A stretch of DNA of 64,000 bases, taken from Vibrio atypicus (GTDB lineage Bacteria > Pseudomonadota > Gammaproteobacteria > Enterobacterales > Vibrionaceae). Shown here piece after piece: positions 35,386-45,202 of the stretch (position 1 is its first letter; every line of letters starts with the position of its first letter). A program made the position numbers and the translations under genes. The notes below the pieces were generated by a model. That model was not told the DNA's origin. It saw nothing but the letters and a program-made list of their open reading frames with translations, and searched no databases. The stretch spans positions 1 through 64,000 of the forward strand of contig NZ_BLID01000008.1 of NCBI RefSeq assembly GCF_009811315.1, written 5' to 3'.

Positions 35386-37716
35386 ATGAGCCAAGCTATC
35401 TGTCACATGATTGCTCAAGAACTGAATGTTCGCCCAGAGCAAGTTACCGCTGCTGTTAACCTAATTGATGATGGTAATACGGTCCCTTTTATCGCCCGTT
35501 ACCGTAAAGAGGTGACAGGTGGCCTAGATGATACTCAACTGCGTAATTTAGATAGCCGACTTTCTTACTTACGTGAGTTGGATGATCGTCGTCAAACCAT
35601 CCTTAAGTCAATCCAAGAGCAAGGCAAGCTAAGCGCTGAACTTGAAGCAGAAATCAACCAAGCCGACAGTAAAACTCGCCTTGAAGACTTATACCTGCCA
35701 TACAAACCAAAACGCCGCACTAAAGGTCAGATCGCGATTGAAGCCGGTCTCGAACCATTAGCGGATAAGCTGTGGAATGAGCCGCAATCCGAGCCAGAAG
35801 CGGAAGCTGAGCTGTATGTTTCAGCGGATAAGGGCGTGGCGGATACCAAAGCGGCGCTTGATGGTGCACGTGCGATCATCATGGAACGCATTGCTGAAGA
35901 CGCCAATTTATTAGAGAAGATTCGTCATCACCTTAATCGTAACGCTGAGCTGGTGGCTCGCGTGATTGAGGGTAAAGAACATGAAGGCGAAAAATTTAAA
36001 GATTACTTTGCGCATAATGAAGCTTTGAGCCGAGTACCATCGCACCGTGCGTTAGCGATGCTGCGTGGGCGTAACGAAGGTTTCTTAACGTTGGCGATGA
36101 ATGCCGATCCTGCACAAGAAGAGGGCGTGCGCCAATCTCATTGCGAAACGATTATTTCTGACCACTACGGCATTTCATTGAGCCACGCACCAGTCGATGG
36201 TTGGCGTAAACAGGTGATCAGTTGGGCATGGCGCATTAAAGTGTCAATGCACATGGAAACTGAATTGATGGGCGCGATGAAAGAGCGTGCTGAAGTTGAA
36301 GCAATCGAAGTGTTTGCCACTAACTTAAAAGACTTGTTAATGGCAGCGCCAGCAGGTCCGCGCGCGACATTGGGCCTAGATCCTGGTTTGCGTACAGGTT
36401 CGAAAATTGCAGTGGTTGATTCGACCGGTAAAGTGCTGGCAACGGAGACTATCTACCCGCATCCACCGCAAAAGCAATACGACAAATCAGCACAAGTAGT
36501 GGATGCTTTAGTGCGTAAATACAATGTCGATCTGATTGCGATTGGTAACGGCACCGCTTCACGTGAAACAGACAGCTTTGTGGCTGATTTGATTAAGCGT
36601 GGCAACCTAAAAGTGCAGAAGATCATGGTCAGCGAAGCGGGCGCATCGGTTTACTCTGCATCTGAACTGGCAGCGAAAGAGTTTCCAAATCTAGATGTCT
36701 CTCTGCGCGGCGCAGCATCGATTGCTCGTCGTCTGCAAGACCCACTGGCAGAACTGGTGAAGATTGATCCGAAATCCATTGGTGTGGGTCAATACCAACA
36801 CGATGTTAGCCAGTCAATGTTGGCAAAACGTCTCGATGCGGTAGTTGAAGATTGTGTAAACGCCGTAGGTGTGGATGTGAATACCGCTTCACCGGCACTG
36901 TTAACCCGAGTGGCGGGCTTATCGAGTACGATTGCGCAAAATATTGTTGATTACCGTGATGAAAACGGCCGCTTTGAAGCGCGTACCACACTGAAGAAAG
37001 TGGCACGTCTTGGGCCTAAGGCGTTTGAACAGTGTGCGGGCTTCCTGCGCATTATGGATGGTAAGAACCCATTAGATGCCTCTTCTGTTCACCCGGAAGC
37101 GTACCCAGTTGTTAAAGCGATCGCGGAAAAGAACAGTAAGAATGTGAAATCACTGATTGGTGATACCCAATTCTTACGTGGTCTGCATGCAGTCGACTAC
37201 ACGGATGAAAGCTTCGGTGTGCCAACCGTGACGGACATTATTAAAGAATTGGATAAGCCAGGTCGTGACCCTCGTCCAGAATTCAAAACAGCAACGTTTG
37301 CTGATGGCGTCAATTCTGTTTCCGATCTGGAGCCGGGCATGGTTCTAGAAGGTGTGGTGTCTAACGTAGCGAACTTTGGTGCCTTTGTGGATATCGGTGT
37401 TCACCAAGACGGTTTAGTCCATATCTCTGCGCTAACTGACAAGTACGTTGCTGATCCGCGTGAAGTGGTGAAAGCTGGTGATATTGTGAAAGTGAAAGTG
37501 ATGGAAGTGGATGTGCAACGTAAACGTATCGGCCTGTCTATGCGCTTGACTGATGAGCCTGGTCAAGACAATCGTGCGCAGCGTGCTTCTGCTCCTCGTC
37601 ATCAACAGCGACAAGCGCAAAACCATCAAGCTAGTCAGCGTCGTCGTGAAGAGTCTTCAGGCAACAGTGCTATGGGCGGGGCATTCGCAGCGGCATTTGC
37701 TAAAGCAAAGCGCTAA
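35386..37716 (+). CDS. tex: Tex family transcription accessory protein
   Basis: A 776-residue RNA-binding protein. Order: N-terminal helical Tex region, YqgF-like fold (LGLDPGLRTGSKIAVVD), helix-hairpin-helix repeats (AGLSSTIAQNIVDYRDENG), and a C-terminal S1 domain (LEGVVSNVANFGAFVDIG). A Gln/Arg-rich tail follows. It is 62 bp after greB and ends at a strong terminator. Confidence 0.96.
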   Translation: MSQAICHMIAQELNVRPEQVTAAVNLIDDGNTVPFIARYRKEVTGGLDDTQLRNLDSRLSYLRELDDRRQTILKSIQEQGKLSAELEAEINQADSKTRLEDLYLPYKPKRRTKGQIAIEAGLEPLADKLWNEPQSEPEAEAELYVSADKGVADTKAALDGARAIIMERIAEDANLLEKIRHHLNRNAELVARVIEGKEHEGEKFKDYFAHNEALSRVPSHRALAMLRGRNEGFLTLAMNADPAQEEGVRQSHCETIISDHYGISLSHAPVDGWRKQVISWAWRIKVSMHMETELMGAMKERAEVEAIEVFATNLKDLLMAAPAGPRATLGLDPGLRTGSKIAVVDSTGKVLATETIYPHPPQKQYDKSAQVVDALVRKYNVDLIAIGNGTASRETDSFVADLIKRGNLKVQKIMVSEAGASVYSASELAAKEFPNLDVSLRGAASIARRLQDPLAELVKIDPKSIGVGQYQHDVSQSMLAKRLDAVVEDCVNAVGVDVNTASPALLTRVAGLSSTIAQNIVDYRDENGRFEARTTLKKVARLGPKAFEQCAGFLRIMDGKNPLDASSVHPEAYPVVKAIAEKNSKNVKSLIGDTQFLRGLHAVDYTDESFGVPTVTDIIKELDKPGRDPRPEFKTATFADGVNSVSDLEPGMVLEGVVSNVANFGAFVDIGVHQDGLVHISALTDKYVADPREVVKAGDIVKVKVMEVDVQRKRIGLSMRLTDEPGQDNRAQRASAPRHQQRQAQNHQASQRRREESSGNSAMGGAFAAAFAKAKR

Positions 37717-37740
37717 CTACTTTACGTTAAGTTAAAAAGA

Positions 37741-37777
37741 CAAATCCCCGTTCCTTTTCAGGTTCGGGGATTTTTTT
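37741..37777 (+). terminator. Intrinsic terminator after tex
   Basis: AATCCCCG and CGGGGATT form the stem around a loop TTCCTTTTCAGGTT, followed by seven T. It could also serve the convergent gene at 37802. Confidence 0.8.
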
Positions 37778-37801
37778 CGGTATTTCCTAACTAGGTAGGT
37801 A

Positions 37802-38272
37802 CTACAACACCGCAATGACATCAGATGGTGTATGTGGCGCAACCGCTTGACCATAATGAAATTTAATCACAGTTCGGCGTTTGGCCATTTTTCCTTCTGT
37901 TATCGCCGCATCGATGATGCGTTTGGGTAACCGAAAGCGCATTGCGTAGCCTTTACCCTGACTTTGACTGTAGCTGTCGAGGGAAAGCAGTTGGAATATT
38001 CGCTCGAGAGTATCGTGTGGGTTTTCCTGAGAAGTCGCGCTCACCTCATCTTGTTCATCAGCATCATAGCTTGGGTGCTCTGCTGGATCCCAAGAAGACT
38101 GTTTGCGCCGCTTGTCGTCTGCTTTGACTTGTCGCTCTGCATTACTCTTGGTCAATGCCATGGTTGGGGCAACTGGTTCGCGGACTTTATTGTCGCGAGC
38201 GACTTGCTCCGTTTGAACATTCACCGATGGGGCGATTAGCGGCACACTTACGTTCGTAGGTGATACGAGCAT
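37802..38272 (-). CDS. Conserved hypothetical protein, vibrio type
   Basis: A 156-residue soluble protein without signal peptide or membrane segment. Residues 1-90 are charged and probably disordered; residues 95-156 are a compact basic region (YAMRFRLPKRIID, KRRTVIKFHYGQ). I do not recognise a domain; I recall similar vibrio proteins being labelled Lon-related, which the sequence does not support (no ATPase or Ser-Lys protease motif). It lies 111 bp downstream of bioH on the same strand. Confidence 0.6.
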   Translation of the reverse strand: MLVSPTNVSVPLIAPSVNVQTEQVARDNKVREPVAPTMALTKSNAERQVKADDKRRKQSSWDPAEHPSYDADEQDEVSATSQENPHDTLERIFQLLSLDSYSQSQGKGYAMRFRLPKRIIDAAITEGKMAKRRTVIKFHYGQAVAPHTPSDVIAVL

Positions 38273-38383
38273 CGCTAAACCTCCTCACGCCCAACCCTTA
38301 CCGCTGTATGGCGATATTATTAGGGTTCGTATATTTATCGACCGCAATGGTCAAAAATTTAGCGCTGAGAGTGTAATAAATTG

Positions 38384-39181
38384 TTATTTGTCGGTGATAA
38401 AGCGGCTAACTTGCTGACAAAAATCGCTAAATTCCGTCATGAATGGAGCATGAGAAGAAGCGCCAAACATATAACTCTCACTGGATGGCATGAGTTTATC
38501 TACGTCACTAGCGACTTTGGCCGGCACTAACCCATCCAATCGACCATAAAGGCGCAGGGTCGGCATACTAATGTGAGTTAAAGCGTCACGATAATCGAGC
38601 TCTGCTAGTAAATTAAGACCAGAAAGAAGTGATTTAGGGTTAGGTGTTGGGCGCGATAAGACCGCTTTTTTAAGTGTTTTCACATCTTGCCGTGCGGATG
38701 GGCTGCCCATTGCTTGCAGTGCCATAAAGCGTTCAATGGTGAGCTGAAAATCTTCGACGAGTTGATCAGTAAATGCACTTAGTACGTTGGGCTGAATGCC
38801 TCGCCAAGGACGCTCTGCTGAGAACTTTGGTGAACTTGCGACAGTAATGAGCTTCTCCACTCGCTCCGGATGATGAAGAGCGATATGGGTTGCGAGCAAT
38901 CCACCGAGAGACCAGCCCAACCATGTGGCTTTTTCCGGTGCGTGCTCTAGGACAAGCTCTGCCATGTGTTCGACGGTATCAAAGTGGTGTTGATGGCTAT
39001 GGCCAAAGCCTGGTAAGTCGACAACATGAACTCGGTAGTTTTGGCTCAGCTCTTCAACCGCTTGATGCCAAACTGCGCCGTTCATACCCCAACCGTGCAA
39101 TAGCACCAGATCTTCTCCTTCACCACTGGATTGCCAATATAGAGACGTTGCTTTGCTCTCACTCTGTACCACTTTTCTCAT
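38384..39181 (-). CDS. bioH: Pimeloyl-ACP methyl ester esterase BioH
   Basis: About 265 residues, an alpha/beta-hydrolase that releases pimeloyl-ACP from its methyl ester in biotin synthesis. Catalytic triad: Ser in GWSLGG, Asp in RLYGRLDGLVP, His in SSHAPF. The HGWGMNGAVW oxyanion motif is present. Several start codons compete (GTG 39190, ATG 39181, GTG 39172), none with a clean ribosome site; ATG is used here. Divergent from comF, as in E. coli. Confidence 0.92.
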   Translation of the reverse strand: MRKVVQSESKATSLYWQSSGEGEDLVLLHGWGMNGAVWHQAVEELSQNYRVHVVDLPGFGHSHQHHFDTVEHMAELVLEHAPEKATWLGWSLGGLLATHIALHHPERVEKLITVASSPKFSAERPWRGIQPNVLSAFTDQLVEDFQLTIERFMALQAMGSPSARQDVKTLKKAVLSRPTPNPKSLLSGLNLLAELDYRDALTHISMPTLRLYGRLDGLVPAKVASDVDKLMPSSESYMFGASSHAPFMTEFSDFCQQVSRFITDK

Positions 39182-39249
39182 CCTTTTCACTTGTTCTACT
39201 ATCGCATAGTACCTATTGAGACGGTTATTGGGTACTCAATAGAGGAATT

Positions 39250-39957
39250 ATGGTATCGCAGCAATGGAAGAAATACATAACCGACCTGCTGCCACTGCAA
39301 TGTGAATTGTGCGGCTTAGCGATTGAAAGTGACTTGCAACTGACTTGGCTGTGTGGCGATTGTATTCGTTATTTTACTGAGCAGACACGTTGCCAGTGTT
39401 GCGGCTTACTGATGCTTTCTTCGGTTTCGCAATGTGGTGCTTGTTTAACAAAGCCGCCCCTATGGCAACGTGTTTATTGTGTTGGTGATTATCAACCGCC
39501 CTTGTCGACTTATGTACATAATTTCAAGTATCTACGTCAGTTTTGGCAAGCGGAAAAGTTGGCTCAGTTGCTCTCACCAAGAATCCATCAGCCAGCAGAT
39601 TTGATTACTTCTGTTCCACTGCATTGGCGCCGGCATTGGGTGAGAGGGTTCAATCAGAGTGAGTTGTTGGCAAGAGCATTGTCGAGTCAACTGCAGCGCC
39701 CTTATCAAACTTTATTTAAACGAGTTAGAGCAACATCACCGCAGCAAGGCAAAAATCGCCAACAACGGAGAAGTAACCTAAAGCGAGCATTCAAATTGTA
39801 TCAACCCGTTACTGCGGATCGTGTCGCGATTGTTGACGATGTTCTCACTACGGGCAGTACCGTGCAGCATTTATGCAAATTACTGCTTGATGCGGGAGTG
39901 AAAAGCGTTGATATTTACACGATATGCCGTACTCCTGAGCCGTCAGACAAATCTTGA
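39250..39957 (+). CDS. comF: ComF family phosphoribosyltransferase-like protein
   Basis: A 235-residue protein with N-terminal cysteine pairs (CELC, CGDC, CQCC, CGAC) that likely bind zinc, and a C-terminal type I PRTase fold with PRPP loop VAIVDDVLTTGST. ComF takes part in natural transformation in competent bacteria, including V. cholerae. It is divergent from bioH and upstream of nfuA. Confidence 0.93.
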   Translation: MVSQQWKKYITDLLPLQCELCGLAIESDLQLTWLCGDCIRYFTEQTRCQCCGLLMLSSVSQCGACLTKPPLWQRVYCVGDYQPPLSTYVHNFKYLRQFWQAEKLAQLLSPRIHQPADLITSVPLHWRRHWVRGFNQSELLARALSSQLQRPYQTLFKRVRATSPQQGKNRQQRRSNLKRAFKLYQPVTADRVAIVDDVLTTGSTVQHLCKLLLDAGVKSVDIYTICRTPEPSDKS

Positions 39958-40048
39958 AGTCGAGTTTTCATACTCTAGGGCTAGATCTTGGCAAAATCAG
40001 GAGTAGAATGGTGACCAAATAGCCTACAAAATTACTCAGGTATTCGTC

Positions 40049-40636
40049 GTGTCAAATTCTATTACTATTACAGAAAATGCTCAGTCGCACTTTGCTAATC
40101 TGCTGAGCCAACAGCCAGAAGGCACCAACATCCGTGTATTCGTTGTGAACCCTGGAACTCAGAATGCTGAGTGTGGCGTTTCTTACTGCCCACCAGAAGC
40201 GGTTGAATCGACGGATACAGAACTGAAATATGAACCATTCTCTGCTTTTGTTGATGAACTAAGCTTGCCATTTCTTGAAGATGCAGAGATCGATTTCGTG
40301 ACTGACAAGATGGGCTCTCAGTTAACTCTGAAAGCGCCAAACGCGAAAATGCGTAAAGTGTCTGACGATGCGCCGCTTGTTGAGCGTGTAGAGTACGTGA
40401 TTCAAACTCAAGTAAACCCTCAGCTAGCAGGCCACGGCGGTCACGTGAGCCTAGTAGAGATTACTGAAGAAGGTATTGCAATTGTTGCCTTTGGCGGCGG
40501 TTGTAACGGTTGTTCTATGGTTGATGTGACATTAAAAGAAGGCATCGAGAAAGAGCTGCTGCAACAATTCGAAGGTGAATTAACAGCGGTTCGTGATGCG
40601 ACCGAGCATGACCGTGGTGAGCACTCTTACTACTAA
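40049..40636 (+). CDS. nfuA: Fe-S biogenesis protein NfuA
   Basis: A 195-residue Fe-S carrier. The N-terminal half is a degenerate A-type (IscA-like) domain; the C-terminal Nfu domain has the cluster-binding CNGC (FGGGCNGCSMVDVTLKEG). The start is GTG. The gene order bioH, comF, nfuA matches E. coli. A terminator follows. Confidence 0.96.
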   Translation: MSNSITITENAQSHFANLLSQQPEGTNIRVFVVNPGTQNAECGVSYCPPEAVESTDTELKYEPFSAFVDELSLPFLEDAEIDFVTDKMGSQLTLKAPNAKMRKVSDDAPLVERVEYVIQTQVNPQLAGHGGHVSLVEITEEGIAIVAFGGGCNGCSMVDVTLKEGIEKELLQQFEGELTAVRDATEHDRGEHSYY

Positions 40637-40680
40637 TCAATCCAGTTAGTGAGATTGGGTGTTTAAACCATATGGAATAC

Positions 40681-40712
40681 AAAGGGTTGACGATAATGTC
40701 AGCCCTTTTTTG
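40681..40712 (+). terminator. Intrinsic terminator after nfuA
   Basis: AAGGGTTGAC and GTCAGCCCTT pair over 10 bp (one T-G pair) with a 6-nt loop, then six T. Confidence 0.82.
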
Positions 40713-40774
40713 TTGTCAAATTATCCTAATTTCTCATATATTATGAGATTCATTATTTGCTAAGGAGCAAGCTC

Positions 40775-41323
40775 ATGGCCAAACGGATACCGCCGGAAGT
40801 ACTGGCACAACACACAGTTGCACAATCAAGACTGTTTACCGTCGAAGCTATGGATTTGCGTTTTAGCAATGGTGAAGAGCGTACCTATGAACGTATGAAG
40901 CCGAGTGGTCGTAATGCAGTCATGATGGTGCCGATTACGGAGCAAGGTGACATACTTTTGGTGCGTGAGTACGCGGCAGGAACAGAGCGTTATGAGCTTG
41001 GTTTCCCTAAAGGTTTGATTGATAGTGGAGAAACACCATTTGAAGCGGCTGACCGTGAACTCAAAGAGGAGATTGGCTTTGGATCACGTAAGCTAACCCC
41101 GCTGAAAGAAGTGATCTTAGCGCCGTCTTATTTCTCGAGCAAAATGACCCTGTTTATTGCAGAGGATCTATACTCAGAACAACTAGAAGGTGATGAGCCT
41201 GAGCCACTTGAAGTGATCCGTTGGCCTTTAGCACAAGCGGAAGAGCTCTTAACCCATCTTGATTTTTGCGAGGCGCGGAGTATTACCGCGTTGTTACTCG
41301 CCCTGCGTATCCTAAAACCATAA
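40775..41323 (+). CDS. nudE: ADP compounds hydrolase NudE
   Basis: A 182-residue Nudix hydrolase for ADP-ribose, NADH and diadenosine polyphosphates. The Nudix box is intact (GLIDSGETPFEAADRELKEE). The ATG at 40775 with AAGGAG 7 nt upstream is preferred to an ATG-like start at 40757. It is followed 27 bp later by cysQ. Confidence 0.93.
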   Translation: MAKRIPPEVLAQHTVAQSRLFTVEAMDLRFSNGEERTYERMKPSGRNAVMMVPITEQGDILLVREYAAGTERYELGFPKGLIDSGETPFEAADRELKEEIGFGSRKLTPLKEVILAPSYFSSKMTLFIAEDLYSEQLEGDEPEPLEVIRWPLAQAEELLTHLDFCEARSITALLLALRILKP

Positions 41324-41350
41324 ATTAAAGCAGGGTGATAAGGATTTATT

Positions 41351-42178
41351 ATGCCAATGACAAAAGACCTGTCTCATCATTTGCCTGCAGTGATTGAAAT
41401 TGCCCGTTCTGCTGGGCAGCTTATTCTCGATATCTACGAGAAGAAAGAGTACGAAGAATACACCAAAAGCGACGAAACACCGGTCACCAGTGCCGATATC
41501 GCCGCGCATAAATTCATTGTTGAAAAGCTCTCTGAGTTAACGCCTGATATCCCAGTGCTGTCAGAAGAAGACGCAGATATTAGCCTTGATAAACGCTCTC
41601 AATGGGGGCGTTATTGGTTAGTGGATCCGTTGGATGGTACTCAAGAATTTATTGCTCGCAGTGGAGACTTCGCAACCATTATTGCTTTGGTTGAAAACCA
41701 CAAACCGGTTATGGGTGTGGTTTACGGCCCAGTATCAGGTGTGACCTACTATGCCTATCAAGGTAAGGGTGCGTGGAAGATCCCTGATATGAGCGAGAGT
41801 GTGAAGATAAAGACTCATCAACATGATGGTCAAGCGCACCCAATTGCGATTGCCATCAGCCGTCGTCAAGACATTAATCGCATCACCAATCGTATGTGCA
41901 GTGCATGGAATTATGATCTTGTTCCATTGGGTTCTGCTGCCTTGAAAGCCTGCTTAGTTGCAGAAGGTGCTGTGGACTGTTACTTACGTCTTGGCCCAAC
42001 CGGTGAGTGGGATACCGCTGCGACACAATGTATTGTTGAAGAGGCTGGCGGTCGTATTTTGAGTACACAGTTAGCGCCATTGTCTTATAACGAGCGAGAT
42101 ACGTTAGAAAATCCGAATTTTATCGTGCTGGGAGATGAAAGCTTGCCGTGGGATGAGATTTTGAAGGTGAAGGATTAG
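41351..42178 (+). CDS. cysQ: 3'(2'),5'-bisphosphate nucleotidase CysQ
   Basis: A 275-residue lithium-sensitive phosphatase that turns PAP into AMP. Metal-binding motifs: EEDADI and WLVDPLDGTQEFI; the C-terminal EWDTAATQCIVEEAGG motif is also present. Probably co-transcribed with nudE, the same pairing as in E. coli. Confidence 0.95.
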   Translation: MPMTKDLSHHLPAVIEIARSAGQLILDIYEKKEYEEYTKSDETPVTSADIAAHKFIVEKLSELTPDIPVLSEEDADISLDKRSQWGRYWLVDPLDGTQEFIARSGDFATIIALVENHKPVMGVVYGPVSGVTYYAYQGKGAWKIPDMSESVKIKTHQHDGQAHPIAIAISRRQDINRITNRMCSAWNYDLVPLGSAALKACLVAEGAVDCYLRLGPTGEWDTAATQCIVEEAGGRILSTQLAPLSYNERDTLENPNFIVLGDESLPWDEILKVKD

Positions 42179-42219
42179 CTCCGTTCTCGACTGACTTTAA
42201 GAGATCTTCAACTCGTTTG

Positions 42220-42330
42220 TATCTCTCTCTTGGGAATGACGCAGATAAATGTGTCATTCCATAAAGTGACCAATGAGCGAGTTGGGAATATCTAGAAGAA
42301 TTCGACTCGCCTACGCCTTGTCTTCGAAGG
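42220..42330. repeat. Possible degenerate Vibrio-type intergenic palindromic repeat
   Basis: GGAATGACGC (42233-42242) pairs with GTGTCATTCC (42251-42260) over 10 bp, and GGGAATATCTAGAAG and CGACTCGCCTACGCC follow. The word set (GTCATTCC, GGGAAT-ATCTAG, CGCCTACGC) resembles dispersed intergenic elements I recall from Vibrio. It sits between the convergent cysQ and recG genes. A related block is at 12178-12232. Confidence 0.4.
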
Positions 42331-42343
42331 TGACAGTTATAGA

Positions 42344-44422
42344 CTAGGCCTTTGAATAGACATCTCTATCACCTAACCAGCGATCAATAATCGCAACCGC
42401 ATTGTCTGGGTAATTGTCGTGAATATAGCGAGCGATGCGCTGAACTTCTGGAATTAAGCGTCGATCTCGCACTAAATCGGCAATTTTAAAATCTGCCATA
42501 CCTGTTTGTTTAGTGCCGAGTAACTCGCCCGGACCTCGAATTTCAAGATCGCGCTGAGCGATGACAAAACCATCGTTGCTTTCCCGTAGAACCCCTAAAC
42601 GCTTTTGCGCTGTTTTTGAAAGCGGCGAGTGATAAAGCAAAACACAATGGCTTGCGACGCTGCCTCGACCTACTCGACCGCGTAGCTGGTGGAGCTGAGC
42701 CAAACCTAAACGCTCTGGGTTTTCAATGATCATTAAGCTGGAGTTAGGGACATCTACACCCACCTCAATCACGGTTGTCGCGACCAGCAGTTGCAGCTTA
42801 TTGTCTTTGAAATCCTGCATTACCGCTTGTTTTTCTGCCGGCTTCATTCGGCCGTGAACTAAGCCTATTTTGACTTCGGGTAGCTTACGTTGCAGATCTT
42901 CGGCCGTTTCTGCTGCTGCTTGGGCTTCGAGCACTTCAGACTCATCAATCAAAGTACAAACCCAGTAAGCTTGTTTACCTTCGTTGAGGCAGGCGTTACG
43001 CACGCGCTCAATGATGGTGTCGCGTTTTGTATCCGGGATCGCTACCGTTTGAATTGGCGTTCGGCCAGGCGGTAACTCATCAATAACGGACGTTTCAAGA
43101 TCTGCATAAGCCGTCATCGCGAGAGTTCGAGGAATTGGCGTGGCAGTCATGATTAACTGATGTGGGTAGGTTCCTTGTTTTTCCCCCTTCTCACGCAGCT
43201 CTAAACGTTGATGAACACCAAAACGGTGCTGCTCATCAATAATCACCAGCGCGAGGTGACTAAACTGCACATGCTCTTGGAATAACGCGTGTGTCCCCAC
43301 TACCATTTGGGCTTCCCCACTGGCGATGCGTGCTAACTCTGTCTCTTTTGCTTTGCCTTTGAGCTTACCTGCGAGCCAACCCACCTTAATACCCATAGGC
43401 TCAAACCAGTTAGCAAAGTTAATCGCGTGCTGCTCGGCCAGTAATTCGGTTGGTGCCATGAGTGCGACTTGATAGCCGTGCTCGAGTGCTCTTACTGCAG
43501 TTAAAGCGGCGACTAATGTTTTACCCGAACCTACGTCTCCCTGCACTAAACGCATCATAGGGTGAGCTTTGACTAAGTCCTGCTCAATTTCAGCAACTAC
43601 TCTCGCTTGAGCATTGGTCGGTGAGTAGGGTAATTGAGCGAGTAATTGCTGTTTAAGCGTGTTGCAGTCGTTGAGAGGCAAAGCAGCGTCTTGTTGACCT
43701 TTACTGCGTACTGACAGCATCGAAAGGTTTTGTGCCAATAACTCTTCCATAATTAAGCGAATCTGAGCTGGGTTCTTGCCTTCATCAAACTCGTCTAAAT
43801 TTATGGTTGGTGGTGGTCTGTGAATAGTATGCAGCGCCTGAGATAAAGTGATTTGGTGATCGTAAAGCCCCGCAGGCAGTAGTTCTTGTACGGCGGTTTT
43901 GTCGAGTAATTGTAGCGCTTGGTCGGTGAGGTTACGTAGGGTAATTTGACGCAAACCATCGGTCGTTGGATAAACAGGAGTCAGTGTTTGCTCAACATCG
44001 GCGCTCTGATTTGGTGCGTAAAACTTGTAGTCTGGGTGGACGATTTCTAATCCAAATCCACCGCGCTTTATCTCTCCATACGCATGGACTGTTTTACCTT
44101 CGGCAAAGTTGTTTTTCATCCCTGCGGTAAAATTAAAAAAGCGCAGTGTGATGGTGCCATTGCCGTCACTAATTTTGACTGACAACATTTTACGCTTACC
44201 GAAAAGGGTGTCGACACTCATGACTTTGCCTTGAACTGCAGCCCACAGCCCAGCGTGAAGTTTAACGATTGGGTAAATACGAGTGCGGTCTTCATAGCGC
44301 AATGGCAGATGGAAAAGCAGATCTTGAACGGAGTTGAGCCCAACTTTTGCGAGTTTCTCAGCAACTTTCGCACCGACGCCTGTCAGTGAGGTTAGCGGGA
44401 TTGCAGATAGCAGTTGGGACAT
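42344..44422 (-). CDS. recG: ATP-dependent DNA helicase RecG
   Basis: A 692-residue fork-reversal and branch-migration helicase (E. coli 693). N-terminal wedge OB domain, helicase motifs I (GDVGSGKT), II (DEQH), III (TATPIPRTLA) and VI (QLRGRVGRG). The ATG at 44422 is preferred to the TTG at 44446. It follows trmH in the same direction. Confidence 0.96.
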   Translation of the reverse strand: MSQLLSAIPLTSLTGVGAKVAEKLAKVGLNSVQDLLFHLPLRYEDRTRIYPIVKLHAGLWAAVQGKVMSVDTLFGKRKMLSVKISDGNGTITLRFFNFTAGMKNNFAEGKTVHAYGEIKRGGFGLEIVHPDYKFYAPNQSADVEQTLTPVYPTTDGLRQITLRNLTDQALQLLDKTAVQELLPAGLYDHQITLSQALHTIHRPPPTINLDEFDEGKNPAQIRLIMEELLAQNLSMLSVRSKGQQDAALPLNDCNTLKQQLLAQLPYSPTNAQARVVAEIEQDLVKAHPMMRLVQGDVGSGKTLVAALTAVRALEHGYQVALMAPTELLAEQHAINFANWFEPMGIKVGWLAGKLKGKAKETELARIASGEAQMVVGTHALFQEHVQFSHLALVIIDEQHRFGVHQRLELREKGEKQGTYPHQLIMTATPIPRTLAMTAYADLETSVIDELPPGRTPIQTVAIPDTKRDTIIERVRNACLNEGKQAYWVCTLIDESEVLEAQAAAETAEDLQRKLPEVKIGLVHGRMKPAEKQAVMQDFKDNKLQLLVATTVIEVGVDVPNSSLMIIENPERLGLAQLHQLRGRVGRGSVASHCVLLYHSPLSKTAQKRLGVLRESNDGFVIAQRDLEIRGPGELLGTKQTGMADFKIADLVRDRRLIPEVQRIARYIHDNYPDNAVAIIDRWLGDRDVYSKA

Positions 44423-44509
44423 AACAAAGCTCGGTAAGTCGTTCAATCAGTTAATGATAGTTAACCACCGAGCTGTGTATTTGTACAGGATAAATTGAGC
44501 AGGAAAGCC

Positions 44510-45193
44510 TTACTTCTTCTGCATCTCTGCCCACCAAGCCTCATCGGCAATGATTTGCCCTTCTTCGTCCAGTGGTGGGTACTCGAGCCCTTTGCGCTTA
44601 GCAACTTTAGCCAGCACAGGGTGGCCACGCTCAAACAGAATGCGGTGGATGGTCTCGGCAGGAATTGAGCTTTGATCTTTGTCGTACATGCCCGCTTCAT
44701 CGCGTTGGCGCTGCGCTTCATAAAGGATGACAGCACTGGCGACGGAGACGTTTAAAGACTGCACCATGCCTATCATTGGAATGATGATGTCTTGGTCTGC
44801 CAGCTTTTTCGCTTGTTCAGACGCACCAGTTTTCTCACTACCTAAAATGATGGCAGTCGGCTTGGTGTAATCAATTTCACGGAAATCCACTGCAGTGTCA
44901 GATAGGTTGGTCACCAACACTTGCATACCTTGCGCTTTTAACTCAGTAATGGCTTCTTCAATGGTGTCATGAGTCTCTAAGTCGACCCAGTTACGTGCGC
45001 CTGCTGAAGTGTGGCTAAGCGTGCGCATCTCGTTTGGCCAAACAGCATGAACTTTGTGGATGCCTGTTGCATCTGCGGTTCGAATCACTGCAGAAACGTT
45101 ATTTGGTTTGTGGACTTCTTCTAGGCAAAGCGTCAGATCAGTCTGGCGAGCTTTGAGGACTTGTTGAATTCGATTGTAGCGTTCTAAGTTCAT
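44510..45193 (-). CDS. trmH: tRNA (guanosine(18)-2'-O)-methyltransferase TrmH
   Basis: A 227-residue SPOUT methyltransferase modifying G18 in the tRNA D-loop. Motifs: NNVSAVIRTADATG (motif 1), ILGSEKTGAS (motif 2) and IPMIGMVQSLNVSVA (motif 3). It lies downstream of spoT after a terminator and upstream of recG. E. coli has the same spoT-trmH-recG order. Confidence 0.96.
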   Translation of the reverse strand: MNLERYNRIQQVLKARQTDLTLCLEEVHKPNNVSAVIRTADATGIHKVHAVWPNEMRTLSHTSAGARNWVDLETHDTIEEAITELKAQGMQVLVTNLSDTAVDFREIDYTKPTAIILGSEKTGASEQAKKLADQDIIIPMIGMVQSLNVSVASAVILYEAQRQRDEAGMYDKDQSSIPAETIHRILFERGHPVLAKVAKRKGLEYPPLDEEGQIIADEAWWAEMQKK

Positions 45194-45202
45194 AATCTTT
45201 AT

